Shown: one piece after another, positions 55,383 through 62,128 of the stretch
Position numbering within the stretch: the stretch's first letter is position 1
Layout of the letters: every line of letters begins with the position of its first letter
Source: CBDDKZ01 sp965230415
Lineage (GTDB): Bacteria > Bacteroidota > Bacteroidia > Cytophagales > JAAEPT01
Direction: 5' to 3'
Assembly: GCA_965230415.1 (NCBI GenBank)
Contig: CBDDKZ010000005.1
Span: forward strand, 62,001-126,000
DNA: 64,000 nucleotides
The notes under the pieces: model-generated
Told to the model about the DNA's origin: nothing
Databases searched by the model: none
The model's input: only the letters and a program-made list of their open reading frames with translations
Made by a program: the position numbers and the translations under genes

Positions 55383-55814
55383 ATGAATCAAGCTTTTTCC
55401 TCTGTTGGCTGCGAGATTTTTGATTGCCCAAAATTCAGGCTCTGTCACATTTCCGACAATGTTCTTCGCATGGATTTCAAACTGAAGCACCTGAACATCG
55501 AAGCTGCGCGTTGCATCGTTTCGACACGTCTTCGACATACTGATGTAATGCCTTATCCGGTTTTGTTCAATACCAACAGCCTTGTCCGGGTCGATGAAGA
55601 AGCCTACCACTATATGGCCGGGAGCAAAGGCACCGAACGCATCCAGTGTGCGGCCTTTTTGCTGAACAATGAAATCAACCACCTGATTTTTGAGGTGTGG
55701 ACACAATTTGAGCCAGCCATACCTGTCCGGGCTTTTGAAATATACGAAGAAGGTAAAGCCCTGAACTGGTTACAGTCTGTTTCGAAAAAAATTCGTTCAG
55801 GTCCGGTGAAGTAG
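55383..55814 (+). CDS. STAS/SpoIIAA-like (DUF7793-type) protein
   Basis: From the ATG at 55383 the protein has 143 residues. The order is a strand, a helix (IEAARCIVSTRL), a buried strand (PYPVLFNTNSL), a helix (DEEAYHYMAGSKGTERIQCAAFLL) and the ending VRAFEIYEEGKALNWLQSV. The last motif, with a helix of the form E-x-x-ALxWL, is typical of the STAS-like family found in Cytophagales (DUF7793). It stands next to the PAS/kinase-like gene and could form a regulatory pair. It converges on the virus-like cassette with an 8-base gap. Confidence 0.65.
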   Translation: MNQAFSSVGCEIFDCPKFRLCHISDNVLRMDFKLKHLNIEAARCIVSTRLRHTDVMPYPVLFNTNSLVRVDEEAYHYMAGSKGTERIQCAAFLLNNEINHLIFEVWTQFEPAIPVRAFEIYEEGKALNWLQSVSKKIRSGPVK

Positions 55815-55822
55815 TCCTTGAC

Positions 55823-56368
55823 TCAGAAACCAATCACAGCGATGTGGAAAATACCGGTTTCAGGAGTCTCCGGGAAAGGAGACCGCAATATGAGTGCATT
55901 GTTGTCCATGCTGTCGTCTGGCAAGGTCACGCTTTCTCCGCTTTCCACCTTGTGGACGCGATAAATGAGGTTGGCTGTGCTCAGGTTGTGCTGAATGCGT
56001 ACATCCCGGGCAATGTGCAACTGGCCATTTTCAGAAAGACCGTCTGCCAGATTGGCGAAGAAAAAGCGAATTTCAGTCTGTGTCGAGTCGTTCACCAGAG
56101 ACACAGTTTCCACAAAATACAGGCCGTCATTAATGCCTGCCCCTTCGCCAGCCGTCGATCCTTCAATGCGCACCGTCTGGTTTGGTACAAACAATTGACT
56201 ATCTGCGGTGTCCAGCTGTATGGTACGAAAATTGGACACAGACACGATCCCGAATGACCGCGTGCGTGTAAACGATTCCGAATATGTCAGGATTCTGGTA
56301 GGCGGGTTACTGGCTTTTACAGCAGTACCGGCCTTGATGATTCTGCTATGTTTGTTCAGGTACCTCAT
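55823..56368 (-). CDS. Small structural-looking protein, last gene of the virus-like cassette
   Basis: The 181-residue protein is rich in beta-strand segments (FGIVSVSNFRTIQLDTAD, LFVPNQTVRIEGSTAG, LYFVETVSLVND) with no signal, membrane helix or cysteine. It looks like a virion or baseplate-type beta protein. Its start overlaps the preceding gene's stop in ATGA. It shares the cassette's higher G+C. No family recognised. Confidence 0.65.
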   Translation of the reverse strand: MRYLNKHSRIIKAGTAVKASNPPTRILTYSESFTRTRSFGIVSVSNFRTIQLDTADSQLFVPNQTVRIEGSTAGEGAGINDGLYFVETVSLVNDSTQTEIRFFFANLADGLSENGQLHIARDVRIQHNLSTANLIYRVHKVESGESVTLPDDSMDNNALILRSPFPETPETGIFHIAVIGF

Positions 56369-56787
56369 TGTTCTTTCTGTGCACTTGCGTAATACTGTAT
56401 TCTTAACCAGTGACTTTTCCCTGTTTCAATGCCAATGGCCATGAACTGGTCAAGGTTGTCTTTTCCAAAAACCTCGATGACATCTCCATTTCCCAACGCC
56501 ATGCCAGAGCTTGATGCGGGGGCAGAGCCGTTGTGCTTGTAGCGAATGGCACGGGTAGCAATCGCTGAGGCGGGGTCAGCCTCGACGTGAATTTCAGCGG
56601 AAACTGCGCGTTCAGGTACAGTCAGGCTTTTGGGCCCAGCGTTGTTCACATTCAAATCCTGATAGCCGTTTTCCTTTTCGCTGATTGCCACCCGGCCACG
56701 TTCACCGGATACCTGAAGAACCAGTTCCTCCAGATAATCTTCGGTTCGGGCGAAGTTGTTGCGTGGATAGGGATTTCTCTTGCTCAT
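56365..56787 (-). CDS. Small structural-looking protein of the virus-like cassette
   Basis: From the ATG at 56787 the protein has 140 residues. An N-terminal basic segment (SKRNPYPRNNFART) is followed by beta-rich sequence with GNGDVIEVFGKDNLDQF and ends SHWLRIQYYASAQKEQ. There is no membrane helix. The longer frame upstream would run into the methyltransferase gene and is rejected. Likely a structural or accessory viral protein; not identified. Confidence 0.6.
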   Translation of the reverse strand: MSKRNPYPRNNFARTEDYLEELVLQVSGERGRVAISEKENGYQDLNVNNAGPKSLTVPERAVSAEIHVEADPASAIATRAIRYKHNGSAPASSSGMALGNGDVIEVFGKDNLDQFMAIGIETGKSHWLRIQYYASAQKEQ

Positions 56788-56794
56788 ACTACTG

Positions 56795-57676
56795 TTAGTT
56801 GTTTCTCGAATGATCGGATTCCACCTCATTTTCAACCATTGCAATTGCCTTGAAGATTTGAAAAGCGACTTGTGGGACAATCGCATTTCCTAATGCTCTG
56901 ATTCTGTCCACCCGATGGGAAACCCCATCATTGCCTCGGCAAAGGACGGGTGCAAATTGATCGGGTCGCTCTCGCCACTTCGCATAAACCCCGTCGTACT
57001 GTTCTTGTAATCCCTTGATTTGCGATAGCGTTTTCTGCTGACCCCTTTGCATTCGCTTGCCAGAATTGTCGGGATCATTGTCAACTGCTCCAGCAAGCTG
57101 CCCGGAGCATACTTTCGTCCACTTGCTTTCCGGTAAGCAGTCCGTTTTCTTACGCGGTTTTTCGTAGCCCTTACCTGCACTGTAGCCGGTGTGAGCAACA
57201 ATCCAGACCCTGTCCCTGCGATGCCACGCACCCGTGGCACAAGCTGGAATAACAAACGGCGGCTCGACGGTATAGCCTTCATTTTCCAGATCAGTACATA
57301 TTGCTTCAAGAATGGCGCCATTCTCCATGTACAACAATCCAGCAACGTTTTCACCAACAATCCATTGTGGCCCAACCTCTCGTATGACTCTGCGCATCTG
57401 CGGCCATAAATAGCGTTCGTCCTGTTTGCCTCGTTGCTTCCCGGCAACCGAGAACGGTTGACAGGGAAATCCTCCTGAAATAATGTCAATTGTTCCATTG
57501 TATGCTTTGGCATCAAAACTATTTATATCTCCATGCAAGTTCGCTTCTGGAAAATGTCGTTTCAGAACCCGTTGACAGTATGTGTCACGCTCGCATTGAA
57601 ACACATTTTCCCAGCCCATCCAGCGAGCCGCCAGATCGAACCCTCCAATCCCGGTAAATAAACTTCCATGTTTCAC
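56795..57676 (-). CDS. DNA cytosine-5 methyltransferase
   Basis: The 293-residue protein has the C5-methyltransferase motifs: the SAM loop LFTGIGGFDLAARW (6-19), motif IV GGFPCQPFSVAG (68-79, catalytic Cys72), the ENV motif (109-111) and the C-terminal RIRALGNAIVPQVA. The start is GTG at 57676; an ATG four bases upstream is in another frame. It is short, so the target-recognition region is small. No restriction endonuclease is adjacent; as a solitary phage-type enzyme it probably protects viral DNA. A second frame stays open for 208 codons inside it. Confidence 0.92.
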   Translation of the reverse strand: MKHGSLFTGIGGFDLAARWMGWENVFQCERDTYCQRVLKRHFPEANLHGDINSFDAKAYNGTIDIISGGFPCQPFSVAGKQRGKQDERYLWPQMRRVIREVGPQWIVGENVAGLLYMENGAILEAICTDLENEGYTVEPPFVIPACATGAWHRRDRVWIVAHTGYSAGKGYEKPRKKTDCLPESKWTKVCSGQLAGAVDNDPDNSGKRMQRGQQKTLSQIKGLQEQYDGVYAKWRERPDQFAPVLCRGNDGVSHRVDRIRALGNAIVPQVAFQIFKAIAMVENEVESDHSRNN

Positions 57677-57756
57677 TCATTCAATCCCTCAAACACCCTT
57701 TTCAGGTTGTCATCTTTTAATGTCATCCGATGTCAACATCCTTCTATTCAACAGCT

Positions 57757-58308
57757 TCAGGCCATCGCTTCCTGCACCGCCTCCAGACTCCCTGTCTGTT
57801 TGAACTGGCGGTAAAGAGAAGTGATGCTATGCCCGTTCAAATCCTGAAAATGTGGACGATCCGGGAACGATTTCCACCGACCACCCCATTCCATACCCAC
57901 CGATTCACCAAGCTCGCCGATGCGCGTCCAGTTCGGGTTTTCCCACAGAGGTTTTCCGTCCCGGAATTCCAGCACATCCACCGCCCTGCGGTAGTTGTGT
58001 GCGGACCGGCCACAAGGGGCATTGGTAACGATCCGTCCCGGTGTGATACGGCCTTGCTGATAGAGCTTGTTTTGCTCGGCACAATCCCGGTAGGCGGAGA
58101 TCACTCTCAATTCAATGTCCTCTTTTCTGGCTCTGGCCAGAAACCGTCTCACTTTTCGCTGAAAGGGCGGTTCCAGTGTCAGGATAAACAGGTCAGTTTT
58201 ATAGTCAAAATGCCTATATATCTGCCTGCGCGCCAGAAAAATACTTGTACCAATGACTACCACACCAATCAGTGTCCCGATGTAAAGATTTTTCTTTTTA
58301 ACGGTCAT
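57757..58308 (-). CDS. Membrane-anchored M15-family peptidase (endolysin type)
   Basis: From the ATG at 58308 the protein has 183 residues: a membrane helix (8-26) then an M15C peptidase domain with the zinc ligands His104 and Asp111 (CGRSAHNYRRAVDV) and His153 (RPHFQ), and the catalytic Glu140 in MEWGGRWKSF. Such enzymes cut peptide bonds of peptidoglycan and are common phage endolysins. An N-terminal anchor is unusual for a tailed-phage endolysin and suits a virion- or membrane-bound lytic enzyme. ATGA overlap with the preceding tiny gene. Confidence 0.88.
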   Translation of the reverse strand: MTVKKKNLYIGTLIGVVVIGTSIFLARRQIYRHFDYKTDLFILTLEPPFQRKVRRFLARARKEDIELRVISAYRDCAEQNKLYQQGRITPGRIVTNAPCGRSAHNYRRAVDVLEFRDGKPLWENPNWTRIGELGESVGMEWGGRWKSFPDRPHFQDLNGHSITSLYRQFKQTGSLEAVQEAMA

Positions 58309-58448
58309 GCAGGTTCCTTTTTGTCCCCACAGCCACATGGCTTGTGTTTAATCATGCGTACAATGTCCATCGTCGTTTTCACAATGCCCAGCACCAGAAA
58401 TGCGCCGGCCAGTACTTGCACCAGCCTGTTTTGATTTTCGTTATTCAT
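58305..58448 (-). CDS. 47-residue single-membrane-helix protein
   Basis: A small gene from ATG at 58448 to TGA at 58305. Its product has a membrane helix (VLAGAFLVLGIVKTTMDIV) and a Cys-rich tail (KPCGCGDKKEPA). It overlaps the genes on both sides by 8 and 4 bases, which supports a true gene. It may be a holin-like or virion membrane protein. Confidence 0.7.
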   Translation of the reverse strand: MNNENQNRLVQVLAGAFLVLGIVKTTMDIVRMIKHKPCGCGDKKEPA

Positions 58449-58785
58449 CTGTTGTCGGTTTCAGAGTGTTCAATTTTCGTTTCAGCACTTCGTTTTCCTG
58501 CTCCATCTTCTCCACTTTTTCTTCCAGACTGTGGATCTGTTCCCTTTGCTGCGCAATGATCTGCTGCAAGGAGGTGGTCATGGTTTCAAATTCCCTGACT
58601 TTCCGTTCAAGGGTCTGGCTCCATTGCACCCAGTTTTCCACAAGTTGCTTTTGTGCGGAGGCATTCAGGTTGCTGGCTTCGGCTGCTTTCAGTTTCTGAT
58701 CGCTACGGTGTTTCAGCAGGATTTCTGCCAGCTTCCAGAGGCCGTTGGCCCCGCTTATTCCCAATATGATTTTCCAGACTTCCAT
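58441..58785 (-). CDS. Membrane/coiled-coil protein of prophage type
   Basis: The 114-residue protein (ATG at 58785) has an N-terminal hydrophobic helix (EVWKIILGISGANGLWKLAEILL) followed by a long coiled coil to the end, rich in Glu, Gln and Lys. Similar small proteins recur in Bacteroidota prophages next to lysis genes, by recall. A role as a spanin- or holin-like protein or as a fibre support is possible. It overlaps the stop of the fibre gene. Confidence 0.7.
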   Translation of the reverse strand: MEVWKIILGISGANGLWKLAEILLKHRSDQKLKAAEASNLNASAQKQLVENWVQWSQTLERKVREFETMTTSLQQIIAQQREQIHSLEEKVEKMEQENEVLKRKLNTLKPTTDE

Positions 58786-58787
58786 CG

Positions 58788-59969
58788 TCAAAGGCTTGGG
58801 GGTTTTGCGTCATGGTACTGAATGGGAAACCGGGCGACATAGGGCTGTGGCGTGAACAGCAATGCATCATTGGCCCCATCAAAATCTCCTGTAAGGCTGA
58901 CTTGTCCGTCTGCGTTCATGACAAAGCGGAAGAAAGCACCCTTTTCACTGAAACAGACCCCGGCGATGGCACCAAATGCACTTTGAGGCAACGGAAAGTT
59001 CAGCACCCAGCCATCAATACCAGTGATTCCTGCATCCGGCTGCAACCGGATGTCTTGTGGCAACACCAGGTTGCCGTTGACCACCCGATAGCGGTTCCGG
59101 GAGCCGGTAGCAAGTCCCTCACTCAGATGTGTATCCAGAACGAGCAACTCCTGACTGCGATTGACCAGCGCAGCCAATCGGCTGGCCAGCTTCAGCGGAG
59201 TCACCGCGCTCGCATCATCCGTACCCGCATCCACCTGCGCCTGCGCAGCAATGCGAAGCAAGCCACTCAGTGCCTCGGTGGCAGGAACGAAATCGGATCG
59301 AACGATCTCCCAATGGTCAAAGTCGCCTCCGGGGTTTTCCTCAAAGCAGTAAATGATATCGTGCGGTTGTACTTCTTCGCCGGTGGGTCCACCGATCCTG
59401 CCCCCGACACTCACCGTAAAGGCATCGCCTCTTTCCCCTTCCGGATAATCTGGATTGTCCGAACAGTCGATAAGACCCTGATTGTTCCAGAGACTGGTCA
59501 CGCGTGTGGACACGTAGGCAACCATCTTCTGCGGAGTAATGGCAGTTGTGTTGTTGGCACCGTCTGTGGATTCAAGCGTGGTGGCAAACCGGGTGATGCC
59601 CTTGCGCGTTTCGCTTGCATCCGGAGGAATCACCGGAAGACCGGTAATGACCTGAAAATTGGTCCCGTCATGGATCAGCTGGTACAGTGTTGTTGCGTTC
59701 AGTTCTTCCGGAAGCAGGGGCGAAAAGGTTCCTCCGTCCTCGACCCGGACCAATGGAACCGCTCCCTGTCCATCGACATCGAGGGTGGCGGCTCCGCTGT
59801 TGGGTACATGAAACCGAACATGCAACAGCAACCCTTCCTGATAGGTTTGTGTGAGGGGCGGATCCAGCGCAAGTGCATATATTGCACCTGTACCTGTTGT
59901 GGTTCCGGCCCCGATCAGGTCACTGCCTGTCACATTCAAATCGCTCTGGTATCCTCCGCCTGCGTACAT
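58788..59969 (-). CDS. Tail-fibre/spike-like protein
   Basis: The 393-residue protein contains two copies of a phage-fibre motif: SETRKGITRFAT...NNTTAITPQKM (about 120-150) and SGLLRIAAQAQVDAGTDDASAVTPLKL (key residues G, R, AT/AA, AVTP, KL, about 236-262). Such motifs mark trimeric receptor-binding fibres. An N-terminal part with DLIGAGTTTGTGAIYALALDP is typical of attachment to a base or collar. There is no membrane segment. This is the strongest sign that the cassette is viral. Confidence 0.8.
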   Translation of the reverse strand: MYAGGGYQSDLNVTGSDLIGAGTTTGTGAIYALALDPPLTQTYQEGLLLHVRFHVPNSGAATLDVDGQGAVPLVRVEDGGTFSPLLPEELNATTLYQLIHDGTNFQVITGLPVIPPDASETRKGITRFATTLESTDGANNTTAITPQKMVAYVSTRVTSLWNNQGLIDCSDNPDYPEGERGDAFTVSVGGRIGGPTGEEVQPHDIIYCFEENPGGDFDHWEIVRSDFVPATEALSGLLRIAAQAQVDAGTDDASAVTPLKLASRLAALVNRSQELLVLDTHLSEGLATGSRNRYRVVNGNLVLPQDIRLQPDAGITGIDGWVLNFPLPQSAFGAIAGVCFSEKGAFFRFVMNADGQVSLTGDFDGANDALLFTPQPYVARFPIQYHDAKPPSL

Positions 59970-59981
59970 GGTATCATCCGT

Positions 59982-60353
59982 TTATCCCGGAAAAATCATA
60001 TTTTCCAATGGTGTCAAATCGGCCTTTTTGAATATTCCGGCCTCGTTCAGTTTTCTGTATCTCTTCTCAAATCGTTTCTTTTTGCTTTCTTCCTGCAACA
60101 CTTCGTCGGAAAGCACCGGGAATGACCACGTATAGGCAACCAGCAGCTCCAGCTCGTCATAATCAAGTTTTTGCAACTCGCTCCTGATTTTCTTTTCGTT
60201 CAGGGTCTTTTCTTTTTGCCGGGCAGCCGCTTTCCATTTGTGCAGGAGCCATTTGATGAGCACGCTTTTCCCGACCGGACTTCTGGAGAAAACGAGGTAG
60301 CCCATTCCGGCAAAAACGGAGATGCTGAACAGAATGAGGGTTGTCTTTTTCAT
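59982..60353 (-). CDS. Small membrane-anchored protein
   Basis: From the ATG at 60353 the protein has 123 residues: a membrane helix or signal (TTLILFSISVFAGMGYLVF, 4-22) followed by a Lys-rich helical body. The start overlaps the stop of the previous gene by ATGA. It belongs to the series of N-anchored proteins of this cassette. Not identified. Confidence 0.65.
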   Translation of the reverse strand: MKKTTLILFSISVFAGMGYLVFSRSPVGKSVLIKWLLHKWKAAARQKEKTLNEKKIRSELQKLDYDELELLVAYTWSFPVLSDEVLQEESKKKRFEKRYRKLNEAGIFKKADLTPLENMIFPG

Positions 60354-60601
60354 GAGGCAACAAGGGTTTGTTTCAACAATCGGTTGTTTTCTGCCAGAAG
60401 CCTGTTGCCAAGCACTTGCTCCCTTCTGGGAATCACGTTGGCTATGAGGCGGTACAGGATCAACAGCCCTACACCCACGCCTACAATCTTCCATGCAGTT
60501 TCGGTGGTGACCGTTATGGACACGTCAGATTTAATGCCGTCCTCATCAAGGAGTGCATCGAAATACTGCCGGATGTTGCGATTTTTGGTTCCTTCAGACA
60601 T
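60350..60601 (-). CDS. Small single-membrane-helix protein
   Basis: The 83-residue protein has a soluble N-terminal half and a membrane helix (WKIVGVGVGLLILYRLIANVI, about 37-57) followed by a short basic helix. It is translationally coupled to the next gene. No family recognised. Confidence 0.65.
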   Translation of the reverse strand: MSEGTKNRNIRQYFDALLDEDGIKSDVSITVTTETAWKIVGVGVGLLILYRLIANVIPRREQVLGNRLLAENNRLLKQTLVAS

Positions 60602-60611
60602 ATTTTACAGA

Positions 60612-61028
60612 TCAGAGTTTTTGAAAATCAGCTTTCGTAACAGATGCACGTCCCAATGCTTTTCTGACGGCTGCTTCGGTGTCTTTTCCGAACTTGCCAT
60701 CCACACCGTTCTTTTTCCTGCCGTGATCGCCCGGGTCAAACCCTCTTGCCAGAAGTTTTTTCTGGAGGGCGGCGACATTCCTTCCACAACTGCCTTTTTT
60801 CAGGGGAAAACCGTCTCCGTGCTGGCAAAGACCGCCACCGCCTCCGGCAAGACTCGCCTGAAGCACCTGCCTCGAAGTCGTCGTTTTTTTCTTCTTTTTC
60901 TGATTTTGCCAACCGACCAGAAAGGCAATGCCTGCGGCCAGAAAAATCCCCCCGGCAATCCAGAGGTAGGTATTCTTGATGGAAATGACTTCTTCGTTGC
61001 CCGTTACGTCTTTTGTGGTTTCTTTCAT
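60612..61028 (-). CDS. Membrane-anchored peptidoglycan-binding-like protein
   Basis: From the ATG at 61028 the protein has 138 residues: a membrane helix (WIAGGIFLAAGIAFLVGW, about 24-41), a KKKKK cluster, a Gly-rich linker with Cys, and a PG_binding_1-like domain (about 77-138; GSCGRNVAALQKKLLARGFD, DGKFGKDTEAAVRKA). Such domains attach proteins to peptidoglycan. In this context it may place the virion or lysis complex at the cell wall. Confidence 0.72.
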   Translation of the reverse strand: MKETTKDVTGNEEVISIKNTYLWIAGGIFLAAGIAFLVGWQNQKKKKKTTTSRQVLQASLAGGGGGLCQHGDGFPLKKGSCGRNVAALQKKLLARGFDPGDHGRKKNGVDGKFGKDTEAAVRKALGRASVTKADFQKL

Positions 61029-61050
61029 CTTGTTCAATGTTTTTCAGTTC

Positions 61051-61440
61051 TCAGACAAGTTTCACAGCATCTTCACGGACATAGCCCGTTTTTTCCGAAT
61101 CAGCAAGTTGAATGTGGTACCATGAATAGCCGTCTTCACCGCTCACGCGTTTCATGATTGTACCCACAGGATTTGTGCGCACTTTTTTCAGAATGTTGTG
61201 CGTGCGGTCCAGTATGCCCGTATTGTCTATTTTTGGCTCCTTGCGCACGTTTACATACCCTTCTTCCCCGAAGTGCACCTGCTGGCCAACCAGACGTTCA
61301 TCGGATTTCTCCTTGTCTTTCGGGCTGCGCGTCCGGTGCTTTTCGGACCTGATCCACCGGTAGACTCCGTACACTCCGGCACTCACAATGGCCAGCGTCA
61401 GCGTACCAATCAATAGTTGTTGTTTCAATTCGGGTTTCAT
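61051..61440 (-). CDS. Membrane-anchored SH3-like domain protein
   Basis: The 129-residue protein has a membrane helix (10-30), a basic spacer (KHRTRSPKDKEK) and a bacterial SH3-like domain (about 52-129; GYVNVRKEPKIDN, VGTIMKRV, YSWYHIQLADSEKTGYVREDAV). SH3b domains often bind cell-wall peptides. Start overlaps the previous stop by ATGA. Confidence 0.75.
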   Translation of the reverse strand: MKPELKQQLLIGTLTLAIVSAGVYGVYRWIRSEKHRTRSPKDKEKSDERLVGQQVHFGEEGYVNVRKEPKIDNTGILDRTHNILKKVRTNPVGTIMKRVSGEDGYSWYHIQLADSEKTGYVREDAVKLV

Positions 61441-61925
61441 GATATAGTGGTTAAAATGTCCTTGATTCTGTCGGTCTCGGCTGCATCGTCCAGATGATAG
61501 GTCAGAAACTCGGCAAGACTGCGGCCATGCCGGATGGCAAACTCCTTGGAGATGTAGGAAAGGTTGTGTGCACTTCCTGCCTCTTCCAGTGCGCCATAGA
61601 TGCTGCCCTCGTCGTCGTTGAAAAATCCACCCGAATCATAAAGCCTGTCTGCCAGCTTTTTGGCACGGGCGGGTGAAATGGTCAGTTTTTCCGGACGGTA
61701 GTAGTTGGGGTCAAATCCCTTGAACGACATGATAGACAATGCCTTTTTTTTCTTCTTGCAAGTGATAGCCCCGGTCAGGCATAGCACCGGACGCACCACA
61801 GCCAGATAGGTGATTCCCAGCCCCACCAGTACGAGACCTCCAATGACGTAGGGTGTCGCCTTGTTTTGACTCAACCCTTCCATTGCCTTGCTTGCCATCA
61901 TTGCCTGTATCATACCTTTGCTCAT
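61437..61925 (-). CDS. Membrane-anchored protein with annexin-like repeat
   Basis: The 162-residue protein has a membrane segment (about 26-55, VIGGLVLVGLGITYLAVV), a KKKKK cluster and a helical domain (about 78-162; AKKLADRLYDSGG, DDEGSIYGALEEAGSAHNL, FAIRHGRSLAEFL). The helix order, with a D/E cluster before the second helix, resembles a single annexin repeat. Starts inside the stop of the gene before it (ATGA). Function unknown. Confidence 0.65.
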   Translation of the reverse strand: MSKGMIQAMMASKAMEGLSQNKATPYVIGGLVLVGLGITYLAVVRPVLCLTGAITCKKKKKALSIMSFKGFDPNYYRPEKLTISPARAKKLADRLYDSGGFFNDDEGSIYGALEEAGSAHNLSYISKEFAIRHGRSLAEFLTYHLDDAAETDRIKDILTTIS

Positions 61926-62128
61926 CTGGTTGTTTTCTTTTCTCCCGTACCCACCACCTCTGCGGTGGCCCTCTCTGCTTCGCTGCCGGTAACTCCGTAT
62001 TCGGTCAGCAGGTTTTTCAGCTTCTTTTTTATGGAGGCCTCTTTTTTCAAGGCCTGTGCCTTATCATAGTTGATGTAGATGGATCGGCCAAGCCAGAAAC
62101 CGATGGCCAGTGTCAGTACAGTTCTCAT
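61922..62128 (-). CDS. 68-residue single-membrane-helix protein
   Basis: From the ATG at 62128 the product has a membrane helix (VLTLAIGFWLGRSIYI) and a Lys-rich helical tail. It overlaps the genes on both sides by 4 bases in ATGA. Not identified. Confidence 0.65.
   Translation of the reverse strand: MRTVLTLAIGFWLGRSIYINYDKAQALKKEASIKKKLKNLLTEYGVTGSEAERATAEVVGTGEKKTTR

Noticed and set aside
56788..56886. Longer N-terminus for the 140-residue cassette protein
   Set aside because: It would overlap the end of the methyltransferase gene and gives a basic stretch that looks like an out-of-frame reading.
58812..60125. 437-codon open frame on the plus strand, antisense to the fibre gene
   Set aside because: It mirrors the G+C-rich codon pattern of the minus-strand genes, has no recognisable domain and crosses several real gene borders.
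60171..61157. 328-codon plus-strand frame antisense to the anchored-protein genes
   Set aside because: It spans several well-supported overlapping minus-strand genes and has low-complexity Phe/Leu/Ser-rich sequence typical of antisense frames.
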